This document shows, one piece after another, positions 54,241 to 64,000 of a DNA stretch of 64,000 nucleotides (within the stretch, counting starts at the first letter, position 1; every line of letters begins with the position of its first letter). This stretch comes from Mesorhizobium sp. PAMC28654. GTDB lineage: Bacteria; Pseudomonadota; Alphaproteobacteria; Rhizobiales; Rhizobiaceae. The stretch spans positions 5,131,001 through 5,195,000 of the forward strand of contig NZ_CP085135.1 of NCBI RefSeq assembly GCF_020616515.1, written 5' to 3'. Under the pieces are notes generated by a model. It ran no database searches. It saw only the letters and a list, made by a program, of their open reading frames with translations, and was not told where the DNA came from. Made by a program: the position numbers and the translations under genes.

Positions 54241-55185
54241 TTATCCTTTGACGGCGCCTGCCATCAGACCGCGCACGAAGTAGCGGCCGGCAAGCACGTA
54301 GACGAGAAGGGTGGGCAATGCCGCGATCATCGCGGCCGCCATGTTGACATTGTATTCGACGACGCCGGTCGAGGTGTTGACGACATTGTTGAGGGCCACC
54401 GTCATCGGCATTGCGTCGCCGGTTCCGGCGTAAGCCGAGGCGAACAGGAAGTCGTTCCAGATGTTGGTGAACTGGTAGATGACGGTGACGACGATGATCG
54501 GCATCGAATTCGGCAGCATGATGCGCCGGAATATCTGGAAGAAGGAGGCGCCATCGACCTGCGCGGCCTTGACCAGTTCGGTTGGGAACGCCTCGTAATA
54601 GTTGCGGAAGAACAGCGTGGTGAAGCCGATGCCGTAGACGACGTGGACGAAGACGAGGTTGACCGTCGAATTGCCGAGGCCGAAGCTTGTGCCCGTCGCG
54701 TTCTGCAGGGTGGTACCGAAGCGACCGAGACTGCCCAGGATTGTCGCCATCGGCAACAGCACCGACTGGAACGGGATGAAGCAGGCAAACAGCATCAGCC
54801 CGAAGACCAGCGTGTGGCCGCGAAAGCGCCATTTGGTCAGCACGTAGCCGTTGAGCGCGCCGAGCATGGTCGAGATCAGCACTGCCGGAACCACCATCTT
54901 GATGGAGTTCCAGAAGTAACCCTTGATGCCGGCGCAGGTGAGGCCGACACAGGTCTCACCCCAGGCCTTCAGCCATGGGTCGAAGGTCGGCGCCTTGGGC
55001 AGTGCCAGCATATTGCCGTTCTGGATCTCGTCCATGGTCTTGAACGAGGTGACCAGCATGACGAACAGCGGCATCAGGTAGAACACCGCGAACAGCGCCA
55101 GCAGCCCATAGATGACGATGCGGTTCATGACCCTGACGTTGATGCCGCCGGTGGCCTGGCGGGCAGGGGTGGCGATAGCGCTCAT
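54241..55185 (-). CDS. Carbohydrate ABC permease (GtsC-like)
   Basis: A 314-residue CUT1 permease with six helices. Characteristic parts are MLGALNGYVLTKWRFRG, FACFIPFQSVLLPMATI and ELVKAAQVDGASFFQIFRRIMLP, the EAA loop. Together these resemble the glucose/mannose importer subunit GtsC of Pseudomonas. The ATG at 55185 overlaps the upstream permease stop (ATGA); the frame is open further upstream but without family sequence. It forms a heterodimer with the other permease. Confidence 0.92.
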   Translation of the reverse strand: MSAIATPARQATGGINVRVMNRIVIYGLLALFAVFYLMPLFVMLVTSFKTMDEIQNGNMLALPKAPTFDPWLKAWGETCVGLTCAGIKGYFWNSIKMVVPAVLISTMLGALNGYVLTKWRFRGHTLVFGLMLFACFIPFQSVLLPMATILGSLGRFGTTLQNATGTSFGLGNSTVNLVFVHVVYGIGFTTLFFRNYYEAFPTELVKAAQVDGASFFQIFRRIMLPNSMPIIVVTVIYQFTNIWNDFLFASAYAGTGDAMPMTVALNNVVNTSTGVVEYNVNMAAAMIAALPTLLVYVLAGRYFVRGLMAGAVKG

Positions 55186-56138
55186 CGCGGCTTCTCCCTG
55201 AGCTCGGAATAGAGATAGGGCACGATGATGGCGACGATGGCCATCAGCATGATCACGGCGCTGGCCGATCCGACGGCCATCTCGTTGCGCTTGAATGTGT
55301 ATTCGTACATGAAGTTCGAAGGCAGCCAGGCCGAACCGCCGGGTCCGCCGCTGGTCAGCGCGACCACCAGATCGTACGACTTGATGGCGAGGTGGGCGAG
55401 CACGATGAAGGCCGACAGGAAGATCGGCCGTAACAGCGGAATGACGATGCGGCGATAAAGCTGGAAGGTGGTGGCGCCATCGATCTGCGCGGCTTTCATG
55501 ATCTCGCCGTCGATGCCGCGCAGGCCGGCCAGGAACATCGCCATGATGAAGCCGGAGGCCTGCCAGACGCCGGCGATGACCACCGTGTAGATGACGAAAT
55601 CCTTGTTCTTGATCCAGTCGAAATGGAAGCTCGTCCAGCCCCACTGGTGCAGCGTCTGCTCAAGGCCGAGACCGGGATCGAGGAACCATTTCCAGGCGAC
55701 GCCGGTGACGATGAAGGAGAGCGCCATCGGGTACAGATAGATCGGGCGCAGCACACCTTCGCCGCGGATCTTCTGGTCGAGCAGGATGGCCAGGAACAAG
55801 CCGAGCGCCAGGCAGATGGAAATGTAGAGAAAGCCGAAGATGCCCATATTGACGATCGACGTGTACCAGCTCGATGGCGGGTCACTGTCGAAGGTCCAGC
55901 CCCACAGCCGCTGATAGGCGCGCGGTCCGGTGATGACATAAGACGGGAAGGTCTTGGAATTGGTGAAGGACAGATAGATCGTCCACAGGATGAAGCCGTA
56001 GACGAAGACGATGGTGATGGCGAAGCTTGGCGCCAGCACAATCTTAGGCAGGGCGTCCTGCAGACGCGAGCGAACGGAGGTGCGCGGGCGCGTGTACTCC
56101 GGCGTCAGTTTGATCTGGCTTGTTGCTACCGTGCTCAT
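55182..56138 (-). CDS. Carbohydrate ABC permease (GtsB-like)
   Basis: A 318-residue permease with six helices. The chosen ATG at 56138 has GGAGGAG before it; an earlier ATG at 56165 adds nine residues. AITIVFVYGFILWTIYLSF is the first helix and EIMKAAQIDGATTFQLYRRIVIP the EAA loop. The central part WFLDPGLGLEQTLHQWGW resembles GtsB glucose permeases. It overlaps the second permease by four bases. A strong hairpin separates it from the binding protein gene. Confidence 0.92.
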   Translation of the reverse strand: MSTVATSQIKLTPEYTRPRTSVRSRLQDALPKIVLAPSFAITIVFVYGFILWTIYLSFTNSKTFPSYVITGPRAYQRLWGWTFDSDPPSSWYTSIVNMGIFGFLYISICLALGLFLAILLDQKIRGEGVLRPIYLYPMALSFIVTGVAWKWFLDPGLGLEQTLHQWGWTSFHFDWIKNKDFVIYTVVIAGVWQASGFIMAMFLAGLRGIDGEIMKAAQIDGATTFQLYRRIVIPLLRPIFLSAFIVLAHLAIKSYDLVVALTSGGPGGSAWLPSNFMYEYTFKRNEMAVGSASAVIMLMAIVAIIVPYLYSELREKPR

Positions 56139-56184
56139 AAGCTCCTCCCGTCGACCCCAGGCCAATCAGGCTCGCGGATCGGAA

Positions 56185-56208
56185 CCTTCCCCGCCGGAGC
56201 GGGGAAGG
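56185..56208. repeat. Hairpin between binding-protein and permease genes
   Basis: CCTTCCCCGC, loop CGGA, and GCGGGGAAGG form a perfect 10-bp stem 19 bp past the binding protein stop. On the minus strand it has no T-run. In ABC operons such hairpins commonly protect the abundant binding-protein message. Confidence 0.7.
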
Positions 56209-56227
56209 CGTTTTTGGTCCGTGCTTC

Positions 56228-57481
56228 TTACTTGGCGTCGTCGATCGCCTTGACCAGCTCGGTCACGGCCTCGTCGGAGGTCTTGATCTGGCCATGGACG
56301 AACTTCGTCACGACGTCCTTGTAGGCGTTGGCGACCGCCGGAGGCGCGCCATAGCCCTGGGCCAGCGAGCCGAACAGTGTGCCGCCTTCATTGGCGTGCT
56401 TCAGGTCGGCGATGCCCTTCTTGCCGCAAGCGTCGAAGTCGGTATCCGGCACGTCGGTACGAGCGGGGACCGAGCCCTTGACGACGTTGAAGGCCGACTG
56501 GAAGCTCTTCGACAGGGTGGCGGTGGCCAGGGCGATCTGGGCGGCCTTGCGGTCGTCCGGAACGTTGAACATGGCGAACATGTCGGAGTTGTAGATCACT
56601 GAGCCGTCGGTGCCCGGGAAGCGATAGCACAGGAAGTCGGTGCCCGCGACCTTCTTGGCGGCGTGGAACTCACCCTTGGCCCAGTCGCCCATGACCTGCA
56701 CCAGGGCATCGCCCTTGATGACCATGGCGGTGGCCAGGTTCCAGTCACGGCCCGAGAAGTTCGGATCGACATAGGTGACGAGCTTGGCGAGGTTGTCGAA
56801 CGACTTCTTCATCGTATCCGACTTGAGCGAGGCGTCGTCGAGGTCGTTGAAGGCCTTCTTGTAGAATTCAGGTCCGCCGGTCGACAGCACCACCGAGTCG
56901 AACATGGTGGCTTCCTGCCAGTTCTGACCGCCGAGCGCCAGCGGGATGACACCAGCCGCCTTGGCCTTGTCGAGCAGTGCGATGAAGTCGTCGAAGGTCT
57001 TCGGCTCGGTGCCGCCGATCTTGTCCATCACGGCCTTGTTGATCCACAGCCAGTTGACCGAGTGGACGTTCACGGGAACCGCGACCCACTTGCCCTGGTA
57101 GACCGAGAACTTCTGCAGGGCCGCCGGAACCGACTTGTCCCAGCCTTCCTTCTTCGCCGTCTCGGTCAGGTCGCCCATCACGCCTTCAGCGGCATAGTCG
57201 AGCACGGTATAGCCGAGCATCTGCGAGGCTGTCGGGTAGTTGCCCGCCGCGACCATCGCCTTCAACGCGGTCATGGCGGTGTCGCCGCCGCCGCCGGCCA
57301 CCGGCACGTCCTTCCAGGCATAGCCTTCCTTGGCCAGATCCTGCTTGAGCACGTTGAGGGCAGCCGCTTCGCCGCCTGACGTCCACCAATGCAGCATCTG
57401 CACTTCCTTGACGTCCGCGGCGTGGGCCGCGAAAGCAAAGCTCGACGCCAGAGCCGTTCCGATAAGCAGTTTGCGCAACAT
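56228..57481 (-). CDS. Sugar ABC solute-binding protein (GtsA-like)
   Basis: A 417-residue periplasmic binding protein with a signal peptide ending [25 protein letters not shown] and [20 protein letters not shown] are close in pattern to GtsA, the glucose/mannose binding protein of Pseudomonas, and to its Thermus homologue. [20 protein letters not shown] and [14 protein letters not shown] include aromatic residues that stack on sugar rings. It is first of the importer genes and lies 60 bp after the aldehyde dehydrogenase. A hexose or small glucoside is the likely ligand. Confidence 0.93.
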   Translation of the reverse strand: MLRKLLIGTALASSFAFAAHAADVKEVQMLHWWTSGGEAAALNVLKQDLAKEGYAWKDVPVAGGGGDTAMTALKAMVAAGNYPTASQMLGYTVLDYAAEGVMGDLTETAKKEGWDKSVPAALQKFSVYQGKWVAVPVNVHSVNWLWINKAVMDKIGGTEPKTFDDFIALLDKAKAAGVIPLALGGQNWQEATMFDSVVLSTGGPEFYKKAFNDLDDASLKSDTMKKSFDNLAKLVTYVDPNFSGRDWNLATAMVIKGDALVQVMGDWAKGEFHAAKKVAGTDFLCYRFPGTDGSVIYNSDMFAMFNVPDDRKAAQIALATATLSKSFQSAFNVVKGSVPARTDVPDTDFDACGKKGIADLKHANEGGTLFGSLAQGYGAPPAVANAYKDVVTKFVHGQIKTSDEAVTELVKAIDDAK

Positions 57482-57510
57482 GAACTTCCTCCCTTGTTGC
57501 AGTTACACGA

Positions 57511-57528
57511 CCGGTGGCTGCCCACCGG
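57511..57528. repeat. Hairpin between aldehyde dehydrogenase and binding-protein genes
   Basis: CCGGTGG, loop CTGC, and CCACCGG form a perfect 7-bp stem in the 59-bp gap. It may stabilise or attenuate the transcript ahead of the binding protein gene. Confidence 0.45.
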
Positions 57529-57540
57529 GTTCTTCCCAAC

Positions 57541-59052
57541 TCAGCCGACCCACCATCCGGTGCGCTGGCCGCGATGAAACTGGATTGTCTTTTCCTCGGT
57601 ATAATCCTCGACGGCGCGTTTGCCGAGTTCGCGTCCAAGACCGGACTGCTTGTAGCCTCCGAAAGGCAGCTCGGGATAACCTTCCATGAACGTATTCACC
57701 CAAACGGTTCCCGAACGCACACTTCGCGCCACCGACATGCATGTGTCGATGCTGGCGCTCCACACGCCCGCCGACAAACCATAGGGCGTGTTGTTGGCGA
57801 TGTGCAACGCCTTTTCAATCGATTCAAAGGTGAGCACGGAAAGCACCGGCCCGAACACTTCTTCCCGGGCGATGGCCATGTCCTCGGTGACGCCGCGAAT
57901 GATGGTGGGGTCGAGATATTGGCCGGCATTCGAGGTCAGCTGCTTGCCGCCGCTGTAGACACTGCTGCCATCGCTCGCGGCTGCCGCGACGTAATCAGTC
58001 ACCTTGGCCAGATGGTCGGACGAGATCATCGCGCCGACCTTGGTGCGGTCGTCGAGCGGATCGCCGACGGTGACCTTGGCGGTAAGCGCCTTTACAGCGG
58101 CGAGGAAGTCATCGGCGATCGCCTCGTGCACGATCAGCCGGCTGCCGGCGTTGCAGCATTCGCCGGCGTTGAAGAAGCCGCCGAACACGGCGGCGTCGGC
58201 GGCCGCCTCGAGGTCGGCATCGGGAAAGACGATCTGGCCATTCTTGCCGCCGAGCTCCATCGACACTTTCTTCAGCGACCGCGCGGCCGACGCCATGGTC
58301 ATCTTGCCGACGCGGGTCGAGCCGGTGAATGACACCATCTCGACCAGCGGATGGCTGACCATTGGCGCACCGACGTCGTTGCCGAGACCCGCGATGATGT
58401 TGACGACGCCGGCGGGCAGGCCGGCCTGCATCAGGATGTCGCCGAGAACGAAGGTCGAGGCCGATGTCATCTCGCTCGGCTTGACCACCGCCGTGCAGCC
58501 GGCGGCAAGTGCGAAGGGCAGTTTCTGGCTGACGATAAGGAAGGGGAAATTCCACGGCGTGATGATCGAGACCACGCCGATCGGCTCGCGCACGACCACG
58601 CCCAACATGGCGTCGCCAAGATTGGCGTAGGATTCGCCGTGCAGCGTGCGGGCAAGCGATGCGGCATAGCGCCAGATGTCGACGGCGCCGCCGATCTCAC
58701 CGCGCGCCTGGGCGATCGGCTTGCCGGATTCCAACGCGTCGAGGCGGGCGATGTCTTCCAGCCGCACCTCGATCAGGTCGGCCGCCTTGAGCAGGATCGC
58801 GGCGCGTTCGGCGGCCTTCATGCGCGGCCACGGGCCGGTTTCGAATGCCCTGTGCGCAGCCTGTACTGCCGCTTCCACTTCGGCTGTGCCGGCCTGCGCA
58901 TAATGCGAGACGGTGAAGCCATGGCCGGGGCTCTTGCGTTCCAGCGTGCGGCCGTCACGGGCATCGACATGCTTGCCGTCGATCAGCAGCCGGTAGGTTT
59001 TCGGCGCTGTGGATGCCTCGGCGGGCATGGCGATCTTGAGGGGCAGATTCAT
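57541..59052 (-). CDS. Aldehyde dehydrogenase, BetB/AldA-like
   Basis: A 503-residue NAD-dependent aldehyde dehydrogenase. SIITPWNFPFLIVSQKLPFAL is the cofactor region, SMELGGKNGQIVF the general-base Glu, GGFFNAGECCNAGSRLIV the catalytic Cys, and PFGGYKQSGLGRELG the C-terminal motif. The ATG at 59052 is taken as start; a GTG nine bases earlier is an alternative. It is 15 bp after the enoyl-CoA hydratase gene in the same direction. It could oxidise the aldehyde produced by one of the GMC enzymes before CoA transfer. Confidence 0.92.
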   Translation of the reverse strand: MNLPLKIAMPAEASTAPKTYRLLIDGKHVDARDGRTLERKSPGHGFTVSHYAQAGTAEVEAAVQAAHRAFETGPWPRMKAAERAAILLKAADLIEVRLEDIARLDALESGKPIAQARGEIGGAVDIWRYAASLARTLHGESYANLGDAMLGVVVREPIGVVSIITPWNFPFLIVSQKLPFALAAGCTAVVKPSEMTSASTFVLGDILMQAGLPAGVVNIIAGLGNDVGAPMVSHPLVEMVSFTGSTRVGKMTMASAARSLKKVSMELGGKNGQIVFPDADLEAAADAAVFGGFFNAGECCNAGSRLIVHEAIADDFLAAVKALTAKVTVGDPLDDRTKVGAMISSDHLAKVTDYVAAAASDGSSVYSGGKQLTSNAGQYLDPTIIRGVTEDMAIAREEVFGPVLSVLTFESIEKALHIANNTPYGLSAGVWSASIDTCMSVARSVRSGTVWVNTFMEGYPELPFGGYKQSGLGRELGKRAVEDYTEEKTIQFHRGQRTGWWVG

Positions 59053-59067
59053 CAGCTTCACTTTTCT

Positions 59068-59834
59068 CTATGATCTTGAAAATGCCGGCTTCTGTTTGGT
59101 CTTGAAAGCGCCGACACCGGCCTTGAGATCGCCGGTCAGGGCGATGAAGCCGCTGGCTAGCGCCTCTGTTGCAGCGGCACTTTCCTCGCCTTCGGCGACC
59201 GCGATCATCAGCTTGGCGGCTTCCGTCGCCAGCGGTCCGCGCTCGGCGATCTTTCCTGCCCAGGCCTTGGCTTCGTCGAATGACTTACCGGTTTCGACCA
59301 CTCGGTCGACGACGCCCAGGATCAGCGCTTCGGACGCGAGGAGAATCTCACCGCCGAGAGCCATGCGACGCACCGTCTGCGCCGAAGCGGCGTACCGCGC
59401 GCTGCGTGCCGGACCAGCCGGGCACGACGCCGATCGAGGTTTCCGGAAAACCCAATTTCACATGCGCCTCGGCGAGGCGGAAATCGCAGGCAACCGCCAG
59501 TTCCAGCCCGCCACCCAGTGCGTGGCCGGACAGGACCGCGATGGTCGGTTGCCGCAGCCGCGCCAGCCGGTCGAAGACGCGGTGGCCGTAACGCACCCAC
59601 TGCACCTGGAAATCGGCGGCGCTCATTTGCGCCCACGCCTCGACATCGCCGCCGGCACAAAAACCCTTGCCTTCGCTGGAGAGCAGCACGACACGCACGC
59701 CTTCAGCCATCTCAGCCTCGTCCAGCGCTGTTTCCAGCGCGCGCAGCATCGGGATGTCCAGCGCGTTGAATTTCTCCGGACGGCGCAGCGTGACGACGCC
59801 GATGGCGCCGTCCTTTTCGAAGGTGACGGGACGC

Positions 59835-59842
<8 letters not shown>
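59068..59842 (-). pseudogene. Enoyl-CoA hydratase/isomerase, frameshifted
   Basis: A crotonase-family gene split by one frameshift. The first part (start 59842, with GGAGG six bases upstream) encodes MAERPVTFEKDG, KGFCAGGDVEAW with the oxyanion-hole residues, and HALGGGLELAVACDFRLAEA, then reads off-frame near 59380 and ends early. The second part, in another frame, continues RRMALGGEILLASEALILGVVDRVVE to 59068. Restoring two bases within a GCGC stretch at about 59378-59383 (or removing one) rejoins FGAQTVRRMALGG. The two halves together give a full crotonase of about 258 residues. It overlaps the CoA-transferase gene by eight bases, so it was part of the operon. Confidence 0.87.
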
Positions 59843-63507
<3,665 letters not shown>

Positions 63508-63541
63508 CTGGATGCATCCTCTCGGTTTTCTCGCTAATTAA

Positions 63542-63555
63542 TTGGAACGTTCTAA
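63542..63555. promoter_or_regulatory. LacI-type operator 1
   Basis: TTGGAACGTTCTAA is a palindrome with one mismatch, centred 41 bp before the LacI start. It matches the perfect site at 63707-63718 at 11 of its 12 core positions. Confidence 0.7.
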
Positions 63556-63706
63556 TCACCCCCCGGCATTCGAGTCAATCAGGATTTTTTCTCAACTCGA
63601 ATAATTGATCGATATCGGCTGAACATGGTATCCATCAAGGGCTTGCGTATTGCACCGCAGCATTTCGAGGGTGTCAGGCCCGAAATCATAAAGGTTCTTG
63701 ATTTAT

Positions 63707-63718
63707 TGGAACGTTCCA
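63707..63718. promoter_or_regulatory. LacI-type operator 2
   Basis: TGGAACGTTCCA is a perfect 12-bp palindrome with the CG centre usual for LacI-family sites. It lies 29 bp before the DUF993 start and 164 bp from operator 1, a spacing that allows looping between the divergent promoters. Confidence 0.75.
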
Positions 63719-63746
63719 TTTATAGGCTCCGGGAAGGGAGAGATCG

Positions 63747-64000
63747 ATGGACATTACCTTGCCAGAAGAAGGTGGGCGCGGCGCCCGCTATCAGCTCGTC
63801 GGCCAGCCGGTGCAGCCTGACATCGGCGGGCTGTTTTCGCGCGTCGCCTATGCCGCGGCTCATGTCGTCGCCGATCCCCTGGCGATGACCGATCCGTGGT
63901 CTCGACCGGTTGTCGACTGGGAGAAGACGATGGAATTTCGCCATCATCTGTGGCGGCTCGGCTTCCGCATCGCCGAGGCGATGGACACTTCGCAGCGCGG
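63747..64000 (+). CDS. DUF993, dihydrodipicolinate-synthase-like protein, 3' end missing
   Basis: The first 84 or so codons of a gene that runs past the window end. The ATG at 63747 has GGGAAGGGAGAGATCG before it. The translated start has MDITLPEEGGRGARYQLVG, then GLFSRVAYAAAHVVADPLAMTDPW and MEFRHHLWRLGFRIAEAMDTSQRG, which match the N-terminus of DUF993 proteins (TIM-barrel, DHDPS-like). These occur in rhizobial sugar loci beside Gfo/Idh/MocA genes. Expression under the LacI regulator is likely. The reaction is not established. Confidence 0.83.
   Translation, partial: MDITLPEEGGRGARYQLVGQPVQPDIGGLFSRVAYAAAHVVADPLAMTDPWSRPVVDWEKTMEFRHHLWRLGFRIAEAMDTSQR

Overview
The window is high-GC alphaproteobacterial DNA, most like a Mesorhizobium or closely related rhizobial chromosome. 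The signs are a full soxBDAG sarcosine oxidase operon, a thuAB pair, a long alphaproteobacterial-type ribosomal protein S21, DUF992 secreted proteins, RIME-like palindromes, and a density of ABC importers, SDR dehydrogenases and sugar-type regulators usual for rhizobia. I saw no rRNA, tRNA, CRISPR array, phage gene or insertion sequence. No stretch over about 300 bases lacks a gene.

Layout. 1-7.6 kb holds core functions: the end of ubiB, coaBC with an unusual N-terminal ribbon-helix-helix (RHH) domain, an MFS exporter behind a SoxR-like promoter, two DUF992 proteins, a TPR lipoprotein, rpsU and a SET-domain protein. 7.7-16.5 kb holds an SDR, the soxB-orf-soxD-soxA-soxG operon, a small conserved protein, and thuA with a frameshifted thuB. 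16.6-23.4 kb is a TetR-linked acyl-CoA cluster (two SDRs, an APH-like kinase, MaoC hydratase, acyl-CoA dehydrogenase, quinone-oxidoreductase-like enzyme). It resembles the 4-hydroxyacyl-CoA route of LvaA/LvaC and ACAD10/11. 23.6-27.0 kb is a translationally coupled four-gene set (GT87, GT2, YdjC/ChbG deacetylase, GtrA) that could make and flip a polyprenyl-linked amino sugar. 27.0-31.3 kb is an RND efflux pump with its adaptor.

31.5-43.4 kb runs from an RpiR regulator through an N-formylglutamate-amidohydrolase-like enzyme, an APC permease, a glutamine-synthetase-like ligase, an aldehyde dehydrogenase, a frameshifted iron alcohol dehydrogenase and a spermidine/putrescine-type ABC importer. 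Together they suggest gamma-glutamylation and oxidation of an amino alcohol or amine. 43.6-48.4 kb has a Na+/H+ antiporter, an EEP-family phosphohydrolase, a DMT transporter and an MFS carrier.

48.7-64.0 kb is one long catabolic locus read mainly on the minus strand: LacI regulator, Gfo/Idh/MocA dehydrogenase, CoA-transferase, frameshifted enoyl-CoA hydratase, aldehyde dehydrogenase, a glucose-type ABC importer, two GMC oxidoreductases, an SDR and a Dabb protein. A divergent DUF993 gene runs off the window end. Two near-identical palindromes between lacI-type and DUF993 genes are strong operator candidates.

Three otherwise well-preserved genes (thuB, iron ADH, enoyl-CoA hydratase) each carry one small frameshift. 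This is either recent decay or base-level sequence error. All functional calls come from reading motifs by eye; no database search was run.
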